Below, piece after piece: positions 49,048 to 60,200 of a stretch of 64,000 bases of DNA (the stretch's first letter is position 1; each line of letters begins with the position of its first letter). Both the position numbers and the translations under genes were made by a program. The DNA comes from Eopsaltria australis (lineage: Eukaryota; Chordata; Aves; Passeriformes; Petroicidae), in the NCBI GenBank assembly GCA_034509425.1, contig JAVTVJ010000132.1, positions 496,001 through 560,000 on the forward strand, given 5' to 3'. The notes under the pieces are model-generated. The model had not been told where the DNA came from, ran no database searches, and was given only the letters and a program-made list of their open reading frames with translations.

Positions 49048-52000
49048 CTGCAAAGGGACAGGAAAGGCAGCAGGATTAGCCCTTCCTCCCAGCTCCTCAC
49101 ACAGCATCTCTGCCCTTCCCTCTCCTTCCACCATTTCCCCCGCAGCCTGTGTCCCAGCTGTCACCTCTCCTGGCCCAAACAAGTGGCACAGCTGTGCCTT
49201 CCCAGCCAGACAGGGACCGACTGCCAAGTCAGACAGCAGAAGGAGCCCTGGAAGCACATCCCACTGAGGACCTGCCACACACAGCAGGATTGATCCCACC
49301 CGACCACAGCCACTCCACCATGCACACACCCACAGCCCAGCTGCCACTCTGCAAAGCAGCCTCTCAGTGTCACAGTCTGCCTCTTCCTAAACTCCACAGC
49401 AACAGGCATTTGGAGGAGTCACCCATCAGCTGGGCCTCTTCCCTCAGCAACAGACAGGCCAGGGCAAGGGAATCACACACAGCTGGAGCTGCTGAAAGCA
49501 GGCTGCAGCATAAACTCCTAGGACTTAGCAGCTCCCAGTGTGTGGGGGATAATGCACTCTTGGTGACAGGCCACATCCACAGGCCCAAGGAATTCCTGGT
49601 CACTCAGACACTCGGGAGTCTAGATTAGAATCCCATCAGGGTATTCTTATCAATTATTTTTATCAATCATTTCATTCGGAAGTACTTTTACTTATGAGCA
49701 GGAGAATCATAGTGGCCCCAGTGCCTGATTAGGGAATTGCTGTAATGGAAGAAGGCTCAGAGGAGATGGGAAATGTTTGCTCCTGGCTGATCACTCCCAC
49801 TGCCAATAAAGGTGACCTTATCCCTACATAAAGGATGAGAAGTGAGATGGCTTTTGGTTCAGTTCAGGTGAGGGATTTGAGCAGTTGTGGAAGTGTTCAT
49901 CCCTGTAGAAATCAAAAAGGGTGCTGTGCCTTCCTCAGTTAGCCAAACCAGCACAGGATGTGCGTATAGCAAACGTTGTCCAAAATAGTGTAAAAACCAG
50001 AAGGACTAACAAAACCATACCTGAAGAAAGCAATGGGCCTGAGCTGGCTTTAACTCCCCTATTTTGTTTTGGTATTTGGGGACACTCAATGTCTTGATGT
50101 TGAGCATACTGCAGAACTATGTTCAGTTTTGGGCCCCTCAGAATAAGAAGCATATTGAGGTGTTGGAGCACGTCTGAGAAGGGCAGTAGAGCTGGGGACA
50201 GGTCTGGAGCACAAGTCCTATGAGGAGCAGCTAAAGGAACTGGTGGTGTTTATCCTGAAGAAAAGGAGGCTCAGGGATGGCCTTATTGCTCTCTACAACT
50301 CCCTGAAAGGAGGTTGTAGCCAGGTGGGGGTCAGCCTTTTCTCCCAGGAAACAAGCAACAGGACAAGAAATGGTCTGAAGTTGTGCCGGGGAAGATTTAG
50401 TTTGGATAAATAAAAGCTTCTTCACTGAACGGTGGCCAGGCATTGGAAGAGGCTGCCCAGAGAAGTGGTGGAACTGAGGTAAATACTACGATTCCTTGTA
50501 GTATTCAAAAGATGTGCAGATGTGGCACTTGGAGACTTGGTTTAGTGGTGGGCTTGGCAGTGGTTGTTTAGTGGTTTAACTACATGACCCGAGCTGTCTT
50601 TTCCAACATTAATGATGCTATGATTCCATGCTTGTATGACCAGCAATTAAAATCATGTTTATATTGTGATCCATCTGTGCATTGTAGCGGCCACTCTCTG
50701 CTACATGCAATTTGTACTGGTGTTTCATTTAAATGCTCTATCGCTTAGCTAAACCAAAATCCTGTGTAGCATCAATTAACTTGGATAAGTAAATTTTCAC
50801 TAAAACTTAAATGTTCAGAAGATATCAGACGCTAACATGCCAGCCTAAAACTCTCCAACCATTTAGCTGAGTACTGTGAAAGGTTATACATCTGGGAACA
50901 AAGCGATACAAACTTCTGGGACTCAGATGCTAAGAGCAGCAAAAGGAAAGGCAGTGATTTATCACAATAAGATGCCTCTTCCAGAATCCATCATGGTTAT
51001 TGACAACTTGTGCAAACATGCCATGAATTATTTTTAACAAAAAATGAGAATGGAACAGTGATCACAATCTTCACAAACAGCATGTCCAGGAATAACCTCT
51101 AATGAATTATTCTGCAGTCAACCCTAAAAAGTTGTGAGAGTTCGTTAACTGCACTGTGCATTTAATCCTGGAGATGCCAGGACTGTGAGAAGTCATTTTT
51201 TCCACTAGGGCACAAAGCATATCCAAGCACCTTGGAGAGCCTAAGTGCAGATTCAGCTGCCTGTATAGACACTTGTGCTTCTATCTCCACTTTTTCCCAT
51301 CTGCCAAATGTAACAGAGTTCTTTTTGTGGGGAATGAAGGTAGAGAATTGTTCCACAGTTCCAGAAAGGCCATGCAAGGTTGGAATGTGCAATCTGGGCA
51401 CACTGAGAAGGCCTCAGGGTAGATAGTGGAAGACTTGGGGGATGTATGCAGACATATACAAAGCCAGGGCAGGAAAAGCTGAGACCTTACACAAAGCCCA
51501 GACAACCATGAAGTTCTGAAAATTGCCATGCTTTAAGTAAGACTAGAGACTTCCAGAAGTCCCTTCCCACCCAACTCTTTCCATCATTCTAAGAAAGACA
51601 ATGGGTGCAACAGAAGCACCTGGCTGAGGTAGCCCTAGCTCCCACAAACCAGCTGGCCATAACATCTGATTTGGCTGGCCTGCAAGAGAGAGGTTTGTGT
51701 CATGTTGCAGCCATGCCCTTAAATCCCCAATGTTTAAGTAGTCAGGAATGATTTTGTTCCTAAACATACCTTTCAAATTTTCAACAATAGGGTTTTCTGT
51801 GCCCAGCTGTTGGTGCTAGTTAATGCTCCCTCTGGTTGGAATATATTCCTCTCTGGGCTCAGATTTCTCTATTTTTCTCCCAGTACTCCCCCCAAACCTG
51901 TCCCTTGTAACCTCCTGCACATACTCACCAAGGAGGACAATAACAAGGGCAATGCACACCAAGAGGAGCAGCAGTGAGATCAGCCATGGCAGCCAGAGTG

Positions 52001-54846
52001 GGTATTTCTGGGGATGGTGCTCAGGCTTCTTTGTCTCAGGAGGTACTAAAAGTGAAGGAATACATCAAATGAAACACCACAGTCAACTATGGGTCTGTCA
52101 GTCCACAGGCCACATACCAAGGACGTACTGCTCAAGGGAGAGCTCCTCAAAAGAAAAAAAAAAAGAAGTTCATTTCTGATGTGGAAGTTACATGGTTTGG
52201 GAGAAGGACAGACTGAGACAGAGCAGGGAATGTCTGTGGTTTCTGGAGAAAGGCAAATTCAGTGAGTGTGTACCCAGTCCAGTCAGTGAGCCAAGGATGC
52301 TGATTGTTGGTGTTTGGGGGTGAGCCCTTCACAGGGCCTCAAAATCTGCAGGAAAACAATGTCTTTCTAGATTGAGCCCAAAGCTGCCAAATGCAACATT
52401 GCTCAAACCATGACACTTGAGACATACGTGGGAAGACCTCTTCCCAGAAAACTTTTTCTGCCTGCTTCAGTTCCTTCTTAGCTTTTTGGACTTCCTGTGC
52501 AGAAGGTTAGTGTAATCTGAGTGAGGATGGGAGACAAAAAATGTGTGAGGCTATGATGGCACATGATCACTGGGAGATTAAAAGATATATTTTTCCCTTC
52601 CATCTCTGCTTTCCAAGTCAGGGTTCAGAGATTTGCTGTAATAAAAATGGATATTTGTGAAGAACAGTGGCCAGCAGCCTGAGTAAAGTACTCGTATTAA
52701 GATTTGGCAGGACCTGACTTTTGTCTAGAGGGATATTGCCAGTACTGAGAAGGTTTGGGAGCAGGCAGGAGAGTGGGTCACAGAGAAGGAGAAGCAAACA
52801 CTTGCTAGGGGGTTGTTCTAGCTTATGGCAAGTACACAAGCCAGGGCAAATAGAATGGTAGAGACAGCAGCACTTGCTACAGGACAGGAGTAAAGAAGTT
52901 TTGGGAGAGATTGACGTTAATGATAAGATTCAGAGAGTCTTCATTCGTTGTTCAGCACGAAGCTCCCAGGTCTGTCAGCAGCTGTTGTGACTGCCAGACA
53001 TGCCTAGTAAGCAAGACTGTCAGAAACCTGCTTTTTGTGGAAGCTGCCTGACTACTTCCCAAAGGCTTGGGAGAGACTGCTACACCAGGGCAAAAGGCAT
53101 CATCTTTCATTATCTGGAGAGAAAATATGTATGGACAGACCAAGTCCAGGTTTCCCTGGTCAAATAATATTTTTCTAGCCGGAGCTTTTGCCTTAGTGAA
53201 AACAAGGAGCCAGCTCATGACCTGGAGTCCAACCACCTACTTCAGACAATAGCTCTAACCAGTCAAATTGATTTTTTTGATATGCAGCACATCCAGAGAT
53301 TGTTCAACCTGAGCCCAGTCAGACTGAGCATCCCACACACACCCAGGTGGCACATGGAGCACTGCATGCTGTGCACCTCAGCAACACAGCTGAAGTGCAG
53401 TAATCTTGTGCACACTTGGTGGGTTGAGCTCCCTGCAAAATGCTTTCCACAGCTGGTCTGTGCTCTGTAGTGTCCAGCATGATCCCAGCACAACAGACTT
53501 GATGTCTTTGGAATAATCATTTGGAACACAATGGGGAACTTCCACCACCCCCACCACACCACAGTGGAAATGCTAACTATATCCAGAACCAACTAATCTT
53601 GGTGCACTGAAAACAGTGAGCTTTCAAGTCAGTCAGGACTATGTACATCCTTTATTTCCATGACTCATGCCTCAGAGCAGGCAAGGAATAACCTGGAGCT
53701 GATGCCTGCTCTATTTGGGATTGTAAAACTGAGGTAAAGCTGTAAACAGGCAAGCTAACATCCTTAGGCAGCAGTAATTATTTAATTAATTTAAAAAAAA
53801 AGTTATTCATTGATTTATGCACACATACTTTTAGTGCCCTGGAACCTGCTGTTGTGTAGGGTCCTGTAGGTCAGGGCAGAAGCAGCAAGCCTTACATAGA
53901 ACATCTCTGTGGGTTCCTACTTGTGGCATGATAGCTACAGAGTACATACAAATCAGAATATGCCTTAAATTTGCATTAAGTCTAGTAAAAGAACCATTTT
54001 ACCACTGTATTTTTAATAGGAAAAAAAATTGTTTGTTTGGTATGTTAAATAATTTTCAGGAGTGGAAGACATCAATAACAGATTAGGATCTCCCTCCAGA
54101 TCTTAAATAATTCTTCTTCTGTGTATTTTAGGGTTTTCAAATTTTGGGTCTCTCCAAGGACCATTTCTCAATCAGCCATGGACAATGGGGTTATGTTTTT
54201 GCAGCCAGTACCACTTCTCATGAAGCTGCAGAGTACAACTGGCTGCTGTACTGTAAGCAGGCATGTTGATTCTCTGCTCCTACCCTCTCCACAGGCATCA
54301 ATCTGTAGTCTCACTCAGAGGCAAGAGCAGCCAGGACTTGGGCTTTTTAGCTGCCATTTGCTGCTTTGGGAATCCCTCCACCTTTGTGACAGATCAGATT
54401 GTTTGTAATAAACCACAGTCTCTACTGTTGATACTCAGCATAGTCCAAAAATGACTCTTTCAAGACTACATAACATGTAGGGGACTGAGGGAGCCCAAAT
54501 ACATTCCTTGATGAATGCTCATTTGAAACCTACTGTTCGTGCTCCCGGTAGTCTTCCTTGTTCATGTTGCAACTCCTATCCACCTTTCCTCTTGGAGATG
54601 TTCCTCAAGACTCTTATTTCAAAACTCCTTCAGTCTCCTGATCATTTAGCTCCTTTTTCTCACCAATTCATCAAGATCAGGTGGGAACCAGAGTCACAGA
54701 AAGAAAAATCTCCATTCCCTCTTCTTCAGCCCTGCTCCCTCCAGCTCCCTTTCTCCCAAATAACCCATTTATTCCTTACCTTTGACTACTGGAGCCGGTT
54801 GTTCATTTTTGAACTTCACCTCAGCATAGGTGATTTCTGATGCCAT
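47248..54846 (-). CDS. Gene E: predicted chimeric receptor, ITIM tail on a CLEC2-like ectodomain
   Basis: Predicted exons in order: 54780-54846, 51929-52045, 48955-49047, 48479-48630, 48121-48242 and 47248-47404. These total 708 bp, or 235 residues, with every junction in phase. Residues 1-22 carry the ITIM (I5, Y7, V10). About 39-63 is an uncharged membrane helix. About 64-93 is the stalk, and 94-235 the CTLD. Stalk and CTLD exons encode the same residues as gene B, including serine in place of the loop cysteine. The array's own exons 2 and 1 are absent because homology ends at about 49,943. The first two exons are of DCIR (CLEC4A) kind. I see no other CTLD exons between them and the array. 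The joining is inferred from strand, order and phase. The alternatives are two broken genes side by side, or a DCIR-like gene whose CTLD exons I missed. Confidence 0.5.
49944..51928. other. Single-copy sequence with a CR1 fragment
   Basis: The boundary of the array is at the left. CR1 occupies about 50,105-50,630. From 50,631 to 51,928 no CTLD-like motif or other recognisable exon was found on either strand. Confidence 0.55.
50105..50630 (+). mobile_element. CR1 LINE 3' fragment
   Basis: Shows the usual CR1 string of landmarks (ttcagttttgggcccc, gtcctatgaggagc, ctctctacaactccctgaa, gatgctatgattcca). It has small internal losses and lies in the predicted intron of gene E between the membrane and stalk exons. 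Confidence 0.88.
51929..52045 (-). CDS. Transmembrane exon of a DCIR-like receptor
   Basis: A 117 bp exon with a tttag acceptor and a gtgagt donor, phase 1 at both ends. It encodes a proline- and lysine-rich juxtamembrane piece ([15 protein letters not shown]), then a leucine-rich membrane helix without charged residues ([16 protein letters not shown]...). The lysines before the helix fit a type II protein with a cytoplasmic N-terminus. It has no similarity to the array's own exon 2, which bears a lysine inside the helix. Confidence 0.75.
52046..54779. other. Predicted intron between DCIR-like exons
   Basis: No repeat recognised. It holds a doubtful small exon at 52,428-52,494 and a plus-strand stretch near 53,040-53,170 that vaguely recalls a CTLD start but has stops. 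AT-rich sequence lies at about 53,770-53,820. Confidence 0.4.
54780..54846 (-). CDS. First exon of a DCIR-like receptor with ITIM
   Basis: 67 bp from an ATG at 54,846 to a gtaagg donor. It encodes [15 protein letters not shown] and seven more residues plus one base. ITYAEV fits the ITIM consensus (I/V/L/S-x-Y-x-x-I/V/L). Mammalian DCIR (CLEC4A) has a very similar N-terminus, and its ITIM recruits SHP-1 and SHP-2. The exon ends in the same phase as array exon 1. Confidence 0.8.
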
Positions 54847-55982
54847 TTAATCACCGTATGGCCCCGTCCTTAGTTCTGCCACGTAAAAGGTGGTCCCTTT
54901 AGCTTCTTGTTTCCAGAGGGTAAGACACCAATAGGTTACTGAGCCTTCCCAATCCGTTCATTCACCCTCTGCCCATCAAAGAAGGCTGGGCTAAACACTG
55001 GAAGCACTGGTAATAACCTGAGAATTCCTGGGATCTCAGAAATGCTCCAAAGAGATCTTCAGTTTCTTAGCCCAGGAAATCAGTCCTGGCACTATGGAAG
55101 ATTTTGAGACATAAAAGAAAAATGAGAACCTAACAACTGAAAAGGAAGTTGCACTCCTTCCCCATATCACTCTCCACTGATAGGCTTCCTTCTCAAAACA
55201 TTTGTAGGGCTTTTTTTTTCCCTCTATAACTTTATTACTTAGCTATCTCCCCATATTTTCATGCCTTCTTTTGTCTGTTAGCAATTCTACCATTGCTCTC
55301 ACATTTGCAGCTATCACAGGTCCTACCCCAGTTTAACCTGCAGTCCAGTACAAAATGCATTCTGCCCTACTTGTCCCTTGTGGTTAAGCTGCATTTGCTA
55401 CATCAAAAGTTGCAGCTTTGTCTCATTCCAAGCCAGTTGGAAGCTAGCACTAGAATAAATCTCCGACTAGGAAATGTTCCTGCAGAAGTGAGACTGGGGA
55501 GTTGCAGCCTTAGAGCAATAAAAATAATCAGAAGGTTGATATATCCATGAAGAAACAGAAGGATCAGGCTGGGGTCAGGGAGGAAAACCAGCAAAGTGGA
55601 ATTTAAAAAAAAAAAAAAGTTGATAGTCTGAGGATTATCGGGAAGAGTACACACAGAAACTTTTCTATGAAAACCTGATTCACAGCCTGTGGAAGTTCAG
55701 AGCAGTGCTTGCATCAGGCTGTATTTCAGAGGCTGAAAAGGGATGGTTGACATTTTTCTGCTACTTTTCCAACACTGTAGTTTATCTCCCTTATCTGCAT
55801 TCTAGTAAAGACCTCTGAAATTACCTTGGGCAAAATATCAGTGTTCAGCCTGATTTAAGCTGGAGCAGATCTTGAAAGGACACAAGGGAAATGGCTGCTG
55901 AGATATGTTCTAAATCAGAAAGACTTCTGAGAACAGATGCCTGTAATCAGGCAGGGTAACAAGGGTTCAGTCAGCAGATAGG

Positions 55983-56303
55983 ACTCAGGTTTAGGTCAGA
56001 AGGGACCTTCAAAGACTGTCTTCTCCAGCCCACCTGCCATGGGCAAGAATATCCTGCACTGCATCAGGCTGTTCAAAGCCTGTTCCAACCTGGCCCTAAA
56101 TATTTTCAGTTAAGGGGAATCTGCAATTTCTCTGGGCAACCTGTTACAGTGTCTCAGCACCCTTATTGTAAAGAATTTCTTCCTTATATCTAATCTAGAT
56201 CTAGCTTTTTCAGTTTAAACCCATTACCCCTTATCCCACCACTACAGGTGCCATTAAAAGGCCTCTCTCCATCTTTCTTTTAAGCCTCCTGCAAGTACTG
56301 AAA
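55983..56303 (-). mobile_element. CR1 LINE 3' fragment, old
   Basis: Read on the minus strand it has the CR1 3' order. On the plus strand this appears as agaagggaccttcaaaga, cctgccatgggcaagaat, tctctgggcaacctgtt and gtaaagaatttcttcct. Divergence is high. Confidence 0.85.
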
Positions 56304-57118
56304 AGTCACAGTAAAGTCTCCAAAACAACCAGAAGCAAGAAGCTGGTTAGTTTGGCTAGCTGGAATTCCCAGAGTAGAATGAGCTGCTCACAGGACATCC
56401 AGAGAGTACAGAGGGTACACAGAGCAGAGCTGCAGCTGAGATAGGGCAGTAGAAGGAAGGACATGCACCAGACAACAGAGAACAATGCGGCAGAAGGTGA
56501 AGGGAATCTGAACACAGATTATGGAGAACTGCCCCTAAACAGAGCGAGGCATTTGTAACTAGATGTCTTTACCGAGGACCCTCCTCGTGTCTTGTGTGTC
56601 CTGAGCTAACTTTACTTCTCCTTTATGTATTGTGTGCAAAGAGGGTGACTTTTACACAAGAATAAGAACAGCTGCAAGCCTAGTCCCTCAAGATGAAGCA
56701 TGCTGCCTACTCCTCTTTCCAATATCCTTCCAGCACTATTCTTGTCTTCAGGCTTGGCCCTCTCACAAGAACTAAGCCTCCCTAAGTGTCTGCTGAAATC
56801 AACACTTCAAACTTCTTGTTGAGAATTCAGAGAAATCCTCTGCGTGCTTCCTCCTGTCCCCACCCAACAAGCCTCAGCAGACCCAGTCTCGTGGGGAAAA
56901 GGCTTACTTCAAGATTTCCACAGTGAAGAAACAGGAAACCCAATCAGCAGACAGAGAGGGAAGTTACAGAGCAGCTTCATGAGCTTTTTCCATTGAAACA
57001 CATCTCCAAACACAGCCAAGGCATTTCAAATGCAAATTCAGGCTCTAGCTGCTCTTTTTGTTAGATTACATTAGACTGCACTCAAACATCAGTAGACAGC
57101 TCAGTTCTTCTTTGTCAG

Positions 57119-57263
57119 TCGTGAGAGTTGTTGCTTGCTATCAAAATTCAACCCTGAATCATATTTCCATAGAGTGCAGTGCTGAGCCAGTGTGTAACAA
57201 CAGTCAGGCAATATCCCTGAGGGAAAAAATTTGTCCTTTGAATTTCACATGCACTGATGGCAT
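57119..57263 (+). other. Possible exon of unknown gene
   Basis: A strong acceptor (cagttcttctttgtcag) is followed by 145 bp of open frame and a gtaagt donor. The frame encodes five cysteines and three glycosylation sequons (NST, NNS, NFT) in about 48 residues. That looks like a secreted or extracellular module, but I cannot name a family and see no partner exon. Confidence 0.2.
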
Positions 57264-60200
57264 GTAAGTGAGTGGGAGATAAGAACAATTGGGCCCTGCA
57301 GGTAGTTGTGGTCCTGAAAAAATAATTTAAATAAAAAGTCTTGCTTAAAAACCCCCAAAACTCACACTTTGCTTCCTTGCATTCTCACTACTGTTCTTCA
57401 GCAACTTCCCCCTCCTCCTGTGTTCTGCTCACTCCCTTGTCCTCCCACAATACCTGTGTTTCCCCACAGATGTCTTTCAGCTCAGCCCTATCCCACACTT
57501 GCCAGGTGCTTCCCAAGCTCTCAGCTCCCACACACCTCACAAGCCCCAGCTCCTTTCTGGTACTCCCACAGTCCTGTTTTCCCTCCTTACTTGTACTCCA
57601 GCTGCTGGCTGCTCTCAAGCTCCATGGGCACCATTTGTCCCTGAGCCAAAGAGAAGGCAGCAGAGGCACTAATGCTCTTTCTCTCCTACCTATCAGTGAG
57701 GTTTGGAAAAGGTGGTATCTACAAGTCTTTCACCCCACAGCCAGCATCACCCAATTTAGCAAGCAGGTCCATGTGAGCAGAGGAAACAGTGCCATCACAC
57801 ATGCCTTACTTCTTTTGAAAATCCAGCTGAACCTGATGAGTTAAATTTGAATTTATAGGCAAAGAGAAGGACTCGAATCCTAAAGCTGTGACCCCACACA
57901 TTCCAAAAGAAATTCCATTTTTAAATTGAGCACAGCTGTGGTGGAAGCTGCAGGGGAAGTAACACACTTCTTGCAAGCCAGTTTGAATGGAGAGGGGCAG
58001 CTGAGGGAATTGAGCTGAAGGCTTGTGAGTCATCACAAGTGACACGGACATTACACAGGGACATCACATTGGCCCCTCAAATACCTAGATCCTCTTTGGA
58101 AGATTTGACCAAAGGCAAAATGCAGTTGACATGACTAAATGACTTCCCAAAGGGATTATCAGTATGCACTTTTCAACAAGCTGATCTTGCATCCAAATGA
58201 GGAAAATTTAAATGAGCGAGACCTCCAGTAAGTGCAAAATCATAACAAAGCAAAGGTGTCTGAACTTCCTGGAACCCTTTATATTTGATATATTGTCTTG
58301 AGGGCAACTGAAGAGCAGGGTATAAAATAAGCAGTCAGAGAGAACAAGGACATCAAAAATAAGCTAAATTAATTACTTATCACAATGGAATAAATCGGTG
58401 AAATTCACACACAAGAACCCTGTTTTGTGGGGGACTAAACCAAGGGATCTGTCCAAAATAAATGTGATTGTGTAAAAGGTATGGAATTAGCAAGTCTGGG
58501 CAAGATGGCCCCAGGGATTCAAAGGTGAAACAGTTGCTAATAGCAGTGGGTGGCCTTTTGCCTTAAACTATGTTTTAATCAGCAAATCACAGGCTAGCAG
58601 GGAATATATCAAAGAAGAGGGAGATTTAGGAAGTTAAAGGTTTGACATCTCTAGTGTCCAGGTTAATGTAACAAAAGAATGCATTAATGAACATGTATAT
58701 AAGTATGATGTACTTTGGGGAGAGTCCATATAACTCTTGTAAGGAAATCCTGCCTCTTGTGGGTCTTTGCCTACAGTCCTGGCATCACCTGTTAAACCTA
58801 GCAGTCTTCAGAGTCACTTAGATAAAAGCATAAACCAAATCCAGGCTTTCTGTCCCTGCATCTGGGTAAGAAGAGCATCAGAAGTTAATATATGCCACCT
58901 TCTTGGTCTTCCCTCTCCACACCACCTTGCTTCCCTTCAGGGATTAAGGCTGTGGAGCAGAGCAGCCAAGGGAAGAGCATAAAAAGGCACTAGAACACGG
59001 AGAGTGGGGACCCAAGGCCTGACATTGAGCAGTTAATAAGGGATTGTCAGACACCAAATCGAAGGGATTCAGGCAGCAAGAGCTCCTTGAGATCTCCTGA
59101 GGGATTTGGCTGGTTAGACAGCATCTAGCAATGTGATCCTGTTGTGTACCCTGCAGCATGGAACTGGTTAGGGCAGGGAGGGGCAGGATGCTGCAGTTTG
59201 TACTGCTCCTGGGGACAGTGTGGGAGCACAGCAGCCTCCTGGGATTTGAAAGAAAGGCACCCTATGTCCTTCTCAGTGAAGGCCGACACTGGCCAGAGCT
59301 GCAGGAAGAAGACACGTCTTCTGGAAGGCAGTCAACCCCTCTAATGATAGAAGGAGAACCAGAGTTTCATACAAGTTGCTAGGAGACCAAGGCAAAAATG
59401 GCTTATATGGAGCTGGGAAAGCACAGGAAAAAGACATTTGAGTCCAGGGGTGAAGAGGAAGCAGGAAAGTACTGAACAAACAATGGGAAAGGGCAGTGAG
59501 AGCCATGAGTGGGACGGATTAAACAGAAGGTAACCCTGTGAAGCCACACAAGTTTCTGGCAGGTGGCAGTACTTCACCACAGGCAGGCCTGAGTCAGCAG
59601 AAAAACACGGAATCCTGAGCAGAACCACACAGATTGACACGAATACATTGCCAGAGCTCAGCGGCTCCCCAAAATGCTGTGGTTACAGCACTGTGCAGGA
59701 CACAGGGGAACAAAAGAAAAGCAGGAGAGATGAAAAAAAATGTTCCTCCTGAAAACGGTTCATGCAATCCTCCCCTGGCCACATCCCTGCCAAGTTTTAG
59801 TAAGGGTTGAGAATTTCAAGCAGATGAGATAATGTCCCAAAGTTACCTGAGCTGAGGGAGCTCAGACTCAGTAAGAATTGGAAAGGGAAAGGCATGTGCT
59901 CACTCTAGTGTGATGATAGGTTACCAAAATCCTTCAGGTATAAGGGAAGGAATAAGAAAAGGAAGAACATGACCCAGAGAATCTTCAAAGAAACAAGAAG
60001 CCCCAACCTGCCTCTTTACATGAAGCATTAACAGAGGGCTTTCTTCAGAAGAGCGAAGGTATGTTTTATTTATTTCCCTTAATTAACAGATTATTAAATC
60101 AAAGCCAACAGAGGGCACATTCAGATGCAGTTACCTCAGAGCTCTGGTTTATGCCGTTACTGGGAACATCGCACCTTTGTCTCCTTCCTCTTTTGGATCT

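Larger units (their letters stand above)
40839..49943. repeat. Tandem array unit E, truncated at its right end
   Basis: Fifth and last copy. It carries the solo LTR, the CR1 and lectin exons 6 to 3. Homology to the other units ends at about 49,943, just after a run reading cctcagttagcc, before the place of exons 2 and 1. Everything to the right looks single-copy. Confidence 0.88.

Noticed and set aside
1..49943. CRISPR-like reading of the regular repeats
   Set aside because: The units are 8-14 kb eukaryotic gene duplications; there are no short direct repeats with spacers.
1..49943. Array as pure assembly artefact
   Set aside because: Units differ by independent insertions, deletions and substitutions, so at least most are real copies. 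A collapsed or wrongly joined unit cannot be excluded without long reads.
53040..53170. Plus-strand stretch recalling the start of a CTLD (PKAWER)
   Set aside because: The cysteines do not line up, a stop follows, and there are no other CTLD exons on the plus strand.
58430..58790. TATA-like tatataag and AT-rich stretch recalling an old LTR
   Set aside because: I could not find matching ends, flanking repeats or internal retroviral sequence.
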